The translations under genes were made by a program, and so were the position numbers. Positions 32,830-44,286 of a stretch of DNA of 64,000 nucleotides are shown here, in pieces; position 1 is the first letter of the stretch, and each line of letters begins with the position of its first letter. The notes under the pieces are model-generated. The model had not been told where the DNA came from, ran no database searches, and saw only the letters and a program-made list of their open reading frames with translations. This DNA is from Sycon ciliatum (taxonomy: Eukaryota; Porifera; Calcarea; Leucosolenida; Sycettidae): contig NC_088654.1 of the NCBI RefSeq assembly GCF_964019385.1, positions 25,256,941-25,320,940 on the forward strand, written 5' to 3'.

Positions 32830-33120
32830 CTCCAAGTGTGGCACCTGGCAACTTTGCCTTGGACTCCAGAACAGCAACAACAGTAACACTCAGCTGGACT
32901 GCTGTAGACCCATACAAGCTGAATGGAAAGCTGGTTGCATACCATGTTGACTGTGCATATCAGAATGGCAGACATGTGACATCGGCCAGTACCAACAACA
33001 CCCATGCAACACTCTCAGGACTAACTTTTGATACAACATACAACTTATCACTGGTCGCTAAATCAACCGGTGGTACCGGCAGCTACGAGAGTCGCCTGCA
33101 AAGTTCTACCACCCAGGATG
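32830..33120 (+). CDS. FN3-domain exon A2 (partial gene)
   Basis: A 97-codon FN3 domain, phase 1-1, with acceptor GACAG ending at 32829 and donor GTAAGA at 33121. It starts APSVAPGNFAL. FN3 landmarks are TVTLSWTAVDPYKLNG (Trp), VAYHVDC, the strand TTYNLSLVAKS with its Tyr, and the turn TGGTGS. It carries one Cys (HVDCAY) at the place where exon A4 also has one, and these two are the closest A pair (SWTAVDPYKLNG against SWSAVNPYELNG). An N-glycosylation site (NNT) and similar motifs fit an extracellular domain. It lies only about 80 bp from the BEL2 LTR remnant. Confidence 0.92.
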
Positions 33121-33297
33121 GTAAGACAATGAGTTATTCTCATGTGGCCAGTTTTTTTTTCAACCTATCAACTGCCAAGCCCGTACTATTATGTGATTCT
33201 AGATTATGTCCATGCTCTTTGCGTGTTCCTCAAATACACACTTGAAAGAAGGAATCCAAGCGTTTTGCTGTACCTCTGAGTTTCACGGTTTTGTAAG

Positions 33298-34174
33298 AGT
33301 CACGAGCAACTGCACAGCACTGTAACTAGATACAATGTAGTATTGGAATGGACTGTATTATCTAGTAGTTTTAGTGCTACAGCAGTTGGTACATGTACTT
33401 CAGTACTGAAACACTGAAACTGCATGCACGTGATATTCACTGATACTCTTCCATTGTTGAATTTGCACAAGAAATGGTGGAGTTACGAAGGTTTTTGTGG
33501 TCGATCATATGATCGAAAGTCTGTAGACAGGTAGTAGAGGGTTAACACAGTGGAATATGGAGAATGAGTGTCCGAGTTACGGACTCTTTTTTTTTGAGGT
33601 GGTGTGTTTTCAGGAAAAAGACCCGCTTTTTGCTGGCCCTTAGCAGACGGATGACATTACCAATGCAGCAGTCAAAGGCCCCCACCACCATGGCTGCTGC
33701 ATGTTCCCATTGCATGCACCACATGGCCTTTAGTAAACAAATATAATAAAATAAAAAAGAAGGTGGAAGCTGTCAGAGTCCGCAATGATTGAGCACTGCT
33801 GAAGCGGAAAAATGATGTGCCTCTTGTACCTCAAGGATAACTCCATTCTCCTATCAAGAACGTTTGTATCAGAAATCCTTTACTCCAAAAGGTACTGAAG
33901 AGCCACTCAAAACCACACAAAAATGCCGAGTAGTAATGACTTACAAACCCCATCACTGCCCCAAACCCAAGCTCCTTGAGGGTTGGCTGGCACACACCAA
34001 ACCAGCGCCGGGAGGCACCGGCAAAAGCTAGCTCCTGATCCACCCTAATTCCAGCGGATACCACGTGCATGCAGTTTGAGTACATGTACCAACCGCTGTA
34101 GCACAAAACTACTAGATAATACAGTCCATTCCTATACTACATTGTATCTAGTTACAGTACAGATGCTCGTGACT
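33298..34174. repeat. Inverted-repeat element with 100-bp arms
   Basis: 33298-33397 (with GGACTGTATTATCTAGTAG at 33352) returns inverted at 34076-34174 (CTACTAGATAATACAGTCC) with a few differences. The arms enclose about 680 bp with no transposase motif. Non-autonomous DNA element filling half the A2-B2 intron. Confidence 0.75.
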
Positions 34175-34274
34175 CGTATCCATGTGTCACTGCTCCATTC
34201 CGTGCAATGATAAATATTGATCGATCTTAAACATGTTGCATCCATGTTGAAGGTCTGTTGAGTGGTCGCTTAAA

Positions 34275-34660
34275 AGGCTGTATTTACATGGAAGTTTTCA
34301 ACCTGGGTCAAATTTCAACCCACCATGAGCACAGATAGATTGACTGGATGGATCATTTACATGACACATTGCAGCTGACCTGGAAATTTCAACCCTTCCA
34401 TCAAGGGAGGGTTGAAATCAAGGAATCGCACTACCTTACCTCTGTGCATATTTCGTGCCAGGTTTGCGCAGCACTGGAAAGGCAACGTTCGCGCGAAAGT
34501 AGTCACGCGGCCATACAGCACTCTAGAAGTGGACTTTTCTCGGCATATCAGTAATTGACCTGGGTCAACTTTTTTCATGTAAGCACTCCCCCCTCCCTAT
34601 TTTTTTTCAATCGTACAGACTTTCAACCCGGGGTTGAAAGTTCTCATGTTAACACAGCCT
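34275..34660. mobile_element. MITE with AGGCTGT termini
   Basis: The ends AGGCTGTATTTACATGGAAG and the complement of its variant (CATGTTAACACAGCCT) mirror each other, with inner TTTCAACC / GGTTGAAA pairs. No coding capacity. Target duplication uncertain. Confidence 0.55.
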
Positions 34661-34812
34661 TCAGCATGCTTTACTGTATGTGCACAAGGACCGGTATCGC
34701 GGTGTGGTGGGCACTCTCTCGTGCAGCCATGACTCACTTCAAGTTTGCACGTTGTCTTCATCATGCTTACAGCTTACTAGTGGTGCTTTGTTTGTACTCT
34801 ATTTGCAAACAG

Positions 34813-35106
34813 CACCGCCAGCACCCATGTTCATGGTTTCAACATCAACAACATGGATATCTGTGACTTTCACCAAACTGACTGGACAATTCGATGTTGC
34901 AAATTACTGCTGTGACTTCACGCAACTTTCCGTGTCCGGAACTGATTCAAAGGAAAAAACCATACGTCTTTGCAGCCAAACCATATACCTCAATCTGACT
35001 GGAACTGAAGAAGATGCCACGTATAGCCTGACAGCGTTTGCCAACAATACAGAAGGGCATATTGGCGAGAATGCTACAATGAACAATGTGATAACTAAAC
35101 CAGCAG
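34813..35106 (+). CDS. FN3-like exon B2, cysteine-bearing type (partial gene)
   Basis: A 98-codon exon, phase 1-1, with acceptor GCAAACAG ending at 34812 and donor GTACTC at 35107. B-type signature: ANYCCDFTQLSVSG, IRLCSQTIY, then GTEEDATYSLTAFANN. It has three cysteines only, lacking the fourth of B1 and B3. It shares the AFANNT segment and the KPA ending with B4 (GFANNT, KPE), so B2 and B4 form a pair. N-glycosylation motifs are NLT, NNT and NAT. The exon begins APPAPMF like the A-type exons. The upstream open frame to 34680 is intron. Confidence 0.85.
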
Positions 35107-35436
35107 GTACTCGATATTCAAATAATCTACGTGGAGATAAAAGTTTAATAATAGCAATGAAAAGTATGAATGCCGCAGACATCACCACGCAACATGACAA
35201 TTTGTTCAAGGTTTGGTTTTGTGTGTTTCCAAAATCGATTTTCACGTTCCGATCATCAGTGGAAATACGGAACTAAAGAGAACAAGGGGAAAACAAAGGT
35301 TAAAAATCCAAAGAAGTGTGACACACGACGGGTAACTTGTGGTAAGTATTACAAAAAGTGAGAACTAAAATAAAGAGTAAGTGTGACAAACGGGCATGAA
35401 CAGTGCAGAAACAACTCATGAACACGGGGTGCAAAC
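35107..35436. other. Intron sequence
   Basis: Start of the 6.1-kb B2-A3 intron. Nothing recognised. Confidence 0.5.
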
Positions 35437-36114
35437 TCACGAAAATAACCTAAGTGCTAAAACATGTTCTTTTTGCTTACACAAATCGGGCTTATGCGTA
35501 CGAATACAAACAGCTTCAAGGACCTTCAACTGCTGGACATAACGGGCACGGCACAGTACAGAGAAGTGGGAATCATCATACACACGCAAACAATCGGGAC
35601 GAGATAACAAATGCAAATACACAGCTGACTTCTTACGAATTTCACCCTCATCAGCTCCATCACCTTCCCTGCCACCTGACTCCTCCTCGTCCGTTTTATC
35701 ACCATCACCACCAGCCGTCTCACCGTCATCCGCCTCGTCTTCATCCGCCGCCTCGTCATCACCCGCCTCGTCGTCATCTGTATCCTCGCCGTCATCCGCC
35801 TCGTCGTCATCTGTATTCTCGTCATCCGCCGCATCATCACCCAACTCATATTCACCACCAGTCAGTCGTCTGATACCATCCATGTTCTCCTTCCTACGTC
35901 TGTCCCGTGTCACTGTCCTTACCTCATCTACGTCCCGAGATTGTGTTCCGTTTTGCCCCCGGCTTCCGGTCTCCTTCGATGCTCCGCGTGGGCCTTGGCC
36001 ATTCCTAGCATATATTTCGGTTGAATAATTGGCGGTCGACCTCCGTGGTCTCTGGACCCACGGATCAATCGCCGGAGGGTGCTGCGGTGTCCGCACAGCC
36101 GGATACTGTGTCAA
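35437..36114 (-). pseudogene. Penelope-like element: C-terminal half of GIY-YIG endonuclease with acidic tract
   Basis: A 225-codon minus frame. Its last 65 residues (SAVYLHLLSRPDC, VLEAVCIRTHKPDLCKQKEH, ALRLFS end) match the C-terminal half of the GIY-YIG endonuclease domain of Penelope-like retroelements, including the Glu in LEAV. They also match the second copy at 59066-59422. Before it lies a tract of about 90 residues made almost only of Asp, Glu, Gly and Ala. The N-terminal 90 residues are unrecognised. No RT domain is attached, so this is a 3' fragment. The head-to-head neighbour at 36138 holds the other half of the same kind of domain on plus. Confidence 0.7.
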
Positions 36115-36137
36115 AGAAATGGGCTCAATTTATGTGA

Positions 36138-36590
36138 TTGGCGGTACTGTTGTTGTTGCCGACTCCTCCCCAACCCCAGCCACCAACGGCACTGGTGGTG
36201 GCTCCGGTGGCGGCACAAACATACTTTGCGGCGCACTTCATCCCTGTGTTCACTACGATACGTGCGTTCACGGTGAGGAAGGATGTCCTACCATCCCACC
36301 TATTGAGCCACTTGGTCTACCAATTTGAGTGCCGGAATTGTGATAGCCGGTACGTTGGTAGGACCCTTCAACACCTGAGCGCACGTATCAAGCAGCATGT
36401 ACCACTTCACATGCTGCCGGACGCAGCAAAAGCGAAGCGCCCGAAGCGGGGAAGACCACGCAAGAACCCGCTCCCTCTACCACCGACACAACCAGAGCAA
36501 GTCGAACACACGGTGCAAAGGAAGAGTGGTGGATCACTAAGCCAACCGAATGTGCCTTCTCCACCGTTGCCCTTGCCGCCACCGGAGCCA
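36138..36590 (+). pseudogene. Penelope-like element: N-terminal half of GIY-YIG endonuclease with AT-hook
   Basis: The plus frame (open to 36680) carries KDVLPSHLLSHLVYQFECRN, a CxxC pair and YVGRTLQHLSARIKQH. This is the first half of the GIY-YIG domain used by Penelope-like elements: the first Tyr in VYQF, the second in YVGRT, and the Arg in ARIK. It is followed by KRPKRGRPRKNP, an AT-hook-like basic motif, and a Pro-rich linker. At about 36590 the frame gives way to a pogo transposase read in another frame. The catalytic Glu half is missing here. Confidence 0.65.
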
Positions 36591-38170
36591 CCACCAGTGG
36601 CGGAAACAGAAAGTCGAGCTGTCGAAGAAGAAAGTCGCATCCAAATCGCTACATGCTGGACCCGAGCCACGATGGAATGAACTTGAGCGTAAGGTTTTCG
36701 AATGGATCGAGAAAAATCGAGAAGATGGGATTGGATTGAGTGGCACAATGATTCGCCTAAAAGCGAAAGTCTTCGCAAAGGAGATGAACGCCGTAAGTTT
36801 CAACGCAACTGTTAGTTGGTGCTATCGTTTCATGAAGCGACATAGCCTTGTTATCCGGGTGAAGACTCACCTGTGCCAGCGACTGCCGGACGAGTTTGAG
36901 GAGAAGATTCTGTCCTTTCAGCGCAACGTCATCAGGTTGAGAGAACAGAACAAGTATCCGCTAGATCAGATTGGCAATATGGATGAAACACCTCTGAACT
37001 TCGACATGCCCTTGTCCCGCACTATCGACAAAATTGGAGCGAAGGCTATTCACATCAAAACGACAGGGCACGAACGTGAGCACTTTACTGTGGCTTTAGC
37101 ATGCCTTGCCAATGGGACAAAGTTACGGCCATTTGTCATTTTCAAGCGAAAGACTATGCCAAAGGATGCAGTGCCGCCTGATATCATTGTCCACGTTCAC
37201 CCCAAAGGCTGGATGGATGAAGCTAGAATGCATATGTGGCTGGATAAGGTTTGGTGTGCAAGGCAAGGTGGCCGTAGGAGCACCCCTGTTCGAAGCTGCC
37301 TTGTCTTTGACTCGTTTCGTGCACATCTAGTAGAGAACTTCAAAAGACGTGCTCGTGAAACAAGGACCGACCTTGCTGTTATCCCTGGTGGTCTGACATC
37401 CCAGCTTCAGCCACTTGATGTGTGCCTCAACAAGCCATTCAAGTGCCACATCAGGCAGCACTGGACAGACTGGATCATTGGTGGAAACCATGAGTTTACA
37501 CCAACAGGCCGTATGAAGAAGCCATCAATTTCCAAAGTATGCAAATGGGTGGATGAGTCATGGAAGACCATCCCAACTACAATGGTCGCCAAATCATTCA
37601 AAAAGTGCTCAATTTCAAATGCACTGGACGGCACTGAAGATGTCGAAAGATTAGGATTCCCAATCTCTCGATTTATCAACACAGGTCACAAGTCCGATCT
37701 CACCTCTACAGGTGGCACACATCATAGGACAAAGGAGTCTGTAGTAATCGCTCTTTCCAGAATAATGCTAGAGAACAACAAAACTGAAAAACCACTCGTG
37801 TCCAAGAAGAGCCGCATAACCCACCACCGTGGGAGAAGAAAAAACACATTCCCAAAAGCGCGTCAAACTGTGCTGCATGCACGTGCCTTGACAAGTACAT
37901 GTACAGTCATGCATACGTGGGCCAGAACAAGTCATACAAAGCACGGGAACGTGGGCATGGAACTAGCGTTTTGTACTGAAACAAGAACAGGCACAAACAT
38001 GATACAAATCGCGCGACAAGGTCGCCGCGACAGAAGATGACATGATCTTTGAGGACCACAATGATTCAGACTCCGGCAGCAATGAAGACGGCGACGGCAT
38101 CGCTGCAGAGGTAGCTTTGATCAACATCAGTGGCAGCGAGACTGAAGATAGTGCAGATGACATGGAGTGA
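36590..38170 (+). pseudogene. pogo/Tigger-type DDE transposase, N-truncated and interrupted
   Basis: Cut-and-paste transposase of the pogo branch of Tc1/mariner. It starts inside the first helix-turn-helix (QWRKQKVELSKKK). Then comes the CENPB-type second HTH region (RWNELERKVFEWIEKNRE, SWCYRFMKRHSL) and the catalytic core with Asp in IGNMDETPLN, Asp in CLVFDSFRAH and Asp in LQPLDVCLNKPFK. The C-terminus normally continues from SNALDGTED into an acidic tail, but a 390-bp insertion (37643-38032) with 7-bp repeats GAAGATG (37636 and 38033) lies between; the acidic tail resumes at 38040 and ends at TGA 38168-38170. AATAAA follows at 38269-38274. The right terminal end TATACCCCGGAAAATACGG closes at 38426, next to TA. 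The left end is missing, replaced by the Penelope fragment. Confidence 0.85.
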
Positions 38171-38540
38171 TCTGTAGTCAACACAGCAATACACCAACAT
38201 CTCTGCAGCAACCTGTGGTGCACTTACACTTCATAATCTGATCTAACATGGTATTTAGCTCCATAACCATAATAAATTTGTAGAAAGGCCATTTGTCAAT
38301 GAGTGTGAAAAATCTTGGTTTGTGGATGCGGCTTATACTCCGAATACCAACTATTAGTTAATATTTTTCCTCAAAAAGGGGGGTGCGGCTTATACCCCGG
38401 TGCGGCTTATACCCCGGAAAATACGGTATATTATTATTATTATATGCATTTCCGCGGCAATGTCACCCGAACAATGGCAACCCACATATTCGCATATGCC
38501 GGAAATAGAATGCTCTGCCAAAACCATAAATCAAATGACA

Positions 38541-39488
38541 TCATAATATATATCCGTTCTGTGTAAACCAGTCAAGAGAAACATACGACGGCACAGAGTC
38601 CTCTCCACCCTGCACGGTCCCTTGCCAGGATCCGTAGGCGCTGCAAGTCACCAAGCGACACAAGCCTTCCATTATCCGCTTTCGCCAGGTTTCCCGACAG
38701 CTTCGTGACAATTGTGACACGTGGGCGTCCTCGCCAGGTCTTCTCATCGTGCGTGAAATACGCCGCCATTGCCAATGATGCTGGGGTGTCCTCTGGCAAG
38801 CGGAGAATGTGACCAAAGAGTTAGTAGTAGTAGTAGTCTTTTATTTTCCATCGGAAGCCTCAACAGTGATGAACACAACTCTTAAGAGGGCCGATAACAG
38901 AGTAGAGGGGTGTGGGGTGAGAAAAAATAATAATAATAATAATTTGAAACTCGGATGTTGAGCCATAAATAAAGGTAAAAGAGAAAACTTGTTTTGTAGT
39001 CAACTAGTCCATCACAATGTCATGCATGAGGAGTACTGTAGGAGTTTGGCTTTCGGCTTGTACAATTCGTTTTCGCAAAGCTTCCCTTTCTTTACTTATC
39101 TTTGATATTTATGACCCACCCAAGTTGGGTGGTGTGCTGCTTTGCTGCTTCGAATTGTAGTTAGACCGCTTTGTCAAATATCGTACTGGTCTCGTCATCG
39201 TCCAGTAACAATCGACATTCTTTGTTCCGTTGGGACTGTGGCTTTTGCTCGTTTTCGTTGCGCTTGCCTTCCCCTCTTTGGTCTTTCCATAACCTTGAAC
39301 CTTCCAAGTTGGAAGGCTGTCGGTTAGCGCTACGGAGATGTGTTGAAGTTAGGTGTCAGGACGTCGAATGTCTCAGTACTCTGTCAGTTTTGTGCCTAGT
39401 TATTGCACTTTCTGACTGTATATAGTATCATGTTACAGTGATGGAGAGTTACTCTTAACTCGTATCCATATGTCATTTTCTCTTTTAC

Positions 39489-39556
<68 letters not shown>

Positions 39557-40308
39557 GAGATATTTAAACTAAACTAAACTGATCCTTGGAACAATAAAGC
39601 AGCAGTAAGCAGTAAGCAGTAAACACAGGTATACAATACAAGAGTTGCCACCGCAGACGCTTGAGAATGTTGGTGATTTGCTCAGCTTTGCACCTGGCGT
39701 ACAAAGAGACATTCGTCATCTTCTGACGCCAACTAATGCCAAGTAGTGATCGCAGTTGCTGACGGTGGAAGGAATCGAGACTCTGCTCCAAAGCCACCTT
39801 CAAGCCCCATGTTCCGCCGTCAGTGTAGGTCAGTACTGGTATGACAAACGCCTGATAGAGCCTCTGGCGCATCTTCTCACTGATAAGCTCTCGTCAACAC
39901 CACACAGCAAAGAGTGACCTGAAAGCAGCTGTTGTGAGCTGCTTCCTTCTGATCACGTCTTGTTCATCACCCAGAAGTGACCCAAGCTTACATGTCTTTC
40001 TCCAGACTTCCGCTAGACGATCCCCTTCTCTGCGTAGTGTTTTTTGCTCAGTTTTCTCTTCGTTCACTTTGAGATGCCATTCTCTGAGGACCTCAGTTAT
40101 GCTTGGGCTGAAAATATCATGTCCGTGAGCTGCTCAGAAAATCCGTATCATCAGCATAGATAACTTCCCCAGGCAAGAGCTCATCAGCTGGCAGCCTGGG
40201 AGGTAACGTGGCCTTGAGATCACGTAGCGCTGATTCCCAGTAAATGACAAAAAGAACTGGAGATAGGCAGTCGCCCTGTGGGGTGCCGATCGTGGTCTCA
40301 AGCTCCAG
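38541..40308 (-). pseudogene. LINE reverse transcriptase, 3' portion, interrupted
   Basis: Minus-strand non-LTR retrotransposon remnant. Near 40270-40310 it reads TPQGDCLSPVLFVIYWESAL and near 40150 VIYADDT, the RT catalytic box. 39873-39645 gives RLYQAFVIPVLTYTDGGTWG, SFHRQQLRSLLGISWR and ILKRLRW. The continuation FGHILRLPEDTPASLAMAAY lies at 38815 and downward, with WRGRPRVT and LARDRAGWRGLC at the end. Between them is an 824-bp insertion (38823-39646). Frame breaks are present. It resembles the Ingi/RTE side of LINEs by the LRW-GHILR tail. 5' truncated at about 40308. Confidence 0.75.
38823..39646. mobile_element. Composite insertion in the LINE RT, with LINE-type 3' tail
   Basis: Flanked by AAGAGTT at 38816-38822 and 39640-39646. 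On minus its low end reads AAAATAAAAGA followed by CTA repeats, like a retroposon tail. 39330-39490 on plus resembles 48600-48765 (GGTGTCAGGACGTCGAATGT against GGTGTCAGGTCGCCAAATGT), a shared LINE or SINE 3' end, followed by an AAT microsatellite (39489-39555). Probably two retroposed pieces. Confidence 0.55.
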
Positions 40309-41178
40309 CTATAGCTAAACCAGCTATAGCCCTATGTATTTCTATCAAGATGGTAGAACTTTTCTTAGTGGGAAAGGCCCTGGTACAACCTTCATAGTAT
40401 GTGGGACTGAGTTTTTGCCGTTATTAAACCGATATCACGTACAGGTGGAATTACCCCTTGCCTGCCATACTGCTACTTCTTGTACTGATGTTGTGCCTGG
40501 AGGTAGGATCTGTATTCAAGTTTCATATAATCTGTGGGGAGCTTTACCAGAGAATACTGAACACTGAGTACTTAGACTTGGGTGGAGACAAACCACGACA
40601 TGTTACTGTTATAAGGGTAGAGTTCGACTGTATTTTGATCGTGGTTCGAATGCCACGGTGTATACGAGACGCGAACGGTAGCAGCCGAAAAAACTAAGAA
40701 ACATTTCTGGACACTCCTTGACGACTATTGCATATTTTTCTTCTCCACCACTGCTTGTTCATGTTTGCATTGCTCCACAAACACTTTGAAGACAACATTA
40801 TTCATTATCATATTGCATCTTCCTTTCATAAAAACCGCTTGCTTGAGCTGAGCGCCAGTTCATTAAGTGTACCTTTGTCAAGTATCGTGCAATGTTATCG
40901 CATGATCTGATTGTAAAGTAACTGGTGATGCCAGTGGATATTATAGCATAACTTGCAGCTCTTTGGTCCTCTTTTCTTCTTATGAAGACTGCATGAGTAA
41001 TGTCGCTTTAAAAGGTCGTTTTATAGGGAACTTGCTGGTTCCACTCCACAAAATGCAGACACCGTTTGGGTACCAATTTAGGGTTGGCCATCATTGCACG
41101 CAGATCGGGCCCTGCGGGTATATATCCCTGTTTTACCATGTTGCTATGTACTGCTTTTACTATAATTATGTTCTGCAG
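40309..41178. other. Intron sequence
   Basis: End of the B2-A3 intron. No element or exon recognised apart from a small palindrome AGCTATAGCT near 40309. Confidence 0.45.
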
Positions 41179-41469
41179 CTCCAGATGATCCCCCGGGAGC
41201 ACTGACCATCGGATCAAAATCACCTACATCTATCTCTATTTCCTGGACACCAGTTGATTATCTGCGTCTGAACGGGGAATTACTGGGTTACAGTGTGAAA
41301 TATACAGATGAAGGAATGGTCGTAACCATGTTCAATGTGACCCTGTCAGAGAAAGCTAACATACCCGGCTTGGACCCAGGTTATACATACAACATTGAGG
41401 TAGCAGCAATCTCAACTGGTGGTATTGGCCCATATACTTCTCCGGTAAAAGCTACCACCACACAAGAAT
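41179..41469 (+). CDS. FN3-domain exon A3 (partial gene)
   Basis: A 97-codon FN3 domain, phase 1-1, with acceptor TTCTGCAG ending at 41178 and donor GTAAGT at 41470. It begins APDDPPGALTIG. Landmarks are ISISWTPVDYLRLNGELLGY (Trp), the strand YTYNIEVAAIS and the turn TGGIGPYTSP, ending TTTQE like A1. No cysteine. NVT is a possible glycosylation site. The first ATG-initiated frame begins only at 41295, but the splice acceptor and the FN3 N-terminal strand place the exon start at 41179. Confidence 0.92.
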
Positions 41470-42079
41470 GTAAGTCCGGACTGTGAAGTCAGCACAGACC
41501 AACAAGAAATGGATAGGTCACGGGTATAGCCAGAAATCAACATCACAGTAAAAAAAACTAGTTTACTGGCACTCCTGGACACCTTCAAGTACACACGCAC
41601 ACTCATATCACACCCATCCACACGAGTCATTTGCACACATGCATGCACAAACGCACACACAGACACACATGCACGGACACACACATACTGTGTTATCTCC
41701 ATTATAAGCCCGCGCCTATATTTTTTCAACCAGTCCGGATTAGAGACTGGGCTTCTACTAGAGACTGGGCTTATAGTTTTTCAACCACCTGGTACATATA
41801 AATTACCTATTATTTTTCATTGTATCAGTAGCACAAAGTTTCCTAGCAGGTACCGAGACTGCAGTTTTGTGCTTCCAGGTACACTCAGTCTGAACATTAG
41901 ATTTCAGGGATCACAGACCTTTACCACAGCATGTGTTTATGTGATACTGTGTGATGTCAAACATGCATGGACATGATCCATACAGTTCTCCTTTATAAGC
42001 CCTGCGCTTGTACATCTTCGAAGCCCTCTTGGAGTGCGCTTATAATAGAGACTGGGCTTCTACAAGAGACTGAGTTAAT
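41470..42079. other. Intron sequence with GAGACTGGGCTT repeats
   Basis: The motif AGAGACTGGGCTTCTAC and variants recur at 41742, 41759 and 42047, with TATAAGCCC(T)GCGC at 41704 and 41993. This is probably a decayed short repeat. No gene. Confidence 0.4.
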
Positions 42080-42300
42080 AGAGATAATACGGTCCACGCA
42101 TACAGTACATACACACATAATATACACACATACATACATAATACACACATAATATACACACGCCTCTTGTATGGATACATACAGTACATTCACACATACA
42201 CACATACACACATACACATATACACACATACGCACATACACACATAATATACACACACACACGCCTCTTGTATGGATACATACAGTACATGTACGCATAC
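42080..42300. repeat. CA/TACA microsatellite
   Basis: Alternating ACACAT, ACATAC and ATATAC units. A CGCCTCTTGTATGGATACAT segment is repeated at 42161 and 42263, flanking part of the tract. Open frames here are artefacts of the repeat. Confidence 0.8.
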
Positions 42301-42305
42301 GAGTA

Positions 42306-42487
42306 CAGTCTACTCGCGATAAGTCATGAAATTTTAAGTCACGCTCTCGAGACAAATCGCGCACTTTTGCAATTTGGACGGCATATATGTTTTATATACG
42401 TATACCATTGTGCAAGTCGCGCACTCGCGATAAGTCACGCATTTCTTGTCTTCAAGATAGGGTGCGCGGCTTAATGCGAGTAGACTG
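42306..42487. mobile_element. pogo-like MITE, 182 bp
   Basis: Ends CAGTCTACTCGCGATAAGTC and the mirrored GCGAGTAGACTG, flanked by TA on both sides (42304-42305 and 42488-42489). No coding capacity. Confidence 0.75.
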
Positions 42488-42556
42488 TACCTGCACATAC
42501 ATGTACCTACGTATACACACATAAGTATACACATATACGTATACACACATGCATAG

Positions 42557-43008
42557 TTAGGGGTGAAACGAGTATCTATTTTGACCAACCGATCACTCGT
42601 TCATAATATTCGATCGAGTATCCGATTAGTATTTTATCAAAATTCAAAAGCGCTAGATTTGCAAGTTCTCGACCAATTCGGAAGAAATTATCTGTGAACA
42701 TAGAACAAAAGTCGCCAACGTCTTGTACAGAGTGTAAAGTAACGATTTTCATCAGTACTTTCATATCTCAGAACGTTACTTGCCGTGGTGATCGCATCGT
42801 CCAAGTCTTAAAATACTGACTCAAAGCCATGCATAACGCATGCATACCAGTGGACCAGCGGTACAACAAAAGTTTTTTAAAAAACAATGCCAATCCTAAA
42901 AATAAAAAAAATAAAATAAAAAACGATTGAGTGCAAAATTTCGAATACTCGCTCGTTTGAAATTTTCGAACGAATACTCGAATATTCGAACTAATCGTTT
43001 CACCCCTA
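42557..43008. mobile_element. hAT-like MITE
   Basis: Ends TTAGGGGTGAAACGA and TCGTTTCACCCCTA. Flanked by ATGCATAG (42549-42556) and ATGCATAC (43009-43016), an 8-bp duplication with one difference, though the flank is microsatellite-like. The right half is AT-rich with repeated TCGAATA. Confidence 0.7.
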
Positions 43009-43128
43009 ATGCATACATATAATTATACACACACACACATGCATACATATAATTACACACACATGCATACAAATCCGTTGATCCCCGAGCTGCAGAGAGT
43101 GCTCAATGTCAGAGACAGAGCTTAGTAA

Positions 43129-43580
43129 ATAGCAGACTCAGCGGAGGACGTTCAGGTTGGTTGTAACTCTGAGTTTCATGCCGTTAGGCAACCATCAGAC
43201 AACTGATACTCGGGTCTACCCAACAGTATTCTTATAAACACATAGGGCCACAAGCATAAACAAATTTAGCGCTAAATCTGGTGTGAGGTATGGGGAGAAA
43301 ACTGTACACTGCCTCCCCATCGCTTCTTCCCGCGCTTTCATGCTCACACCTGCCTGTTGCCCGCCACCCTCCTGGCACTTCTACTGTCGTGCCTTGGCCC
43401 GCGCCAGCTTTCTCCCCATACCTCACACCAGATTTAGCGCTAAATTAGTTTATGCTTGTGGCCCTATGTGATTATAAGCATACTGTTGGGTAGACCCGAG
43501 TATCAGTTGTCTGATGATTGCCTAACGGCATGAAACTCAGAGTTACAACCAACCTGAACGTCCTCCGCTGAGTTTGCTAT
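43129..43580. repeat. Palindromic element with 175-bp arms
   Basis: ATAGCAGACTCAGCGGAGGA at the left returns inverted at the right (TCCTCCGCTGAGTTTGCTAT). The arms run about 43129-43310 and 43400-43580 with few differences, and a 95-bp spacer of different sequence lies between. Both flanks hold ACACATGCATACATATAATTA. No coding capacity. Confidence 0.8.
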
Positions 43581-43907
43581 GTACACACATGCATACATAT
43601 AATTATACTTCTTCCGTATACAAAAACTTCGTGACTTTTTTTTTAAGGCTGTGCATAGTTCTGGAATTGTTCCGTTTGACTTGGAATAACACTCGTGGCA
43701 TTGTCTAACCTGTTTACAAGCTATATACAAAAAAAGGAACTCAGACGAATGAGATTGAGTTTATTCAGAGTCTTCGTCGCTCCTGTCATTGTCACCTGAC
43801 GACACTGACACCGCATCGCCAAAAGTCGCTGCTTCCGCTCGCAATTCGTTCAGATTCTTTTCAGCTGCAATGATGATCCGACGCGGGACTTTGGCTAGCG
43901 TACTCTT

Positions 43908-44139
43908 TGTAGTGGTTCTACAAACGCACCAAAGACATCTTGTAACTAGCTTCGTTACTACAAATCACAAGTGTGTGGGAATACAGAGAACGACAGAGAG
44001 ATCAAAGGAAAAGCCAGGCAGGCAAGTACAGCTAAAGTGCGTACGGTACAACTGGCATGTCGCACAGCGCGGCCGGATGAATGCATACATGTTACATAAA
44101 AGGATACAATGACAAACAGTGGGATGTGCATCCACTACA
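43908..44139 (-). repeat. Gypsy2 3' LTR
   Basis: On plus TGTAGTGGTTCTACAAACGC to GCATCCACTACA; the ends are 8-bp inverted repeats. 232 bp. Confidence 0.85.
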
Positions 44140-44286
44140 TCTCCCCTCTGAGATTAAACAGGCTATAATAGAGAAGATGAGGAGTCCAAAGACTATTCGA
44201 TAATGTAGGTATTGTTTGTAGAGCAAGTTGCAGTGAAAGAGTGATGTGCAGAGACGACGGCAGATACGTCTCGGCACGTTGCTGAA

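Noticed and set aside
42075-42364. Cys/Val-rich frames on minus
   Set aside because: Translation of a CA/TACA microsatellite.
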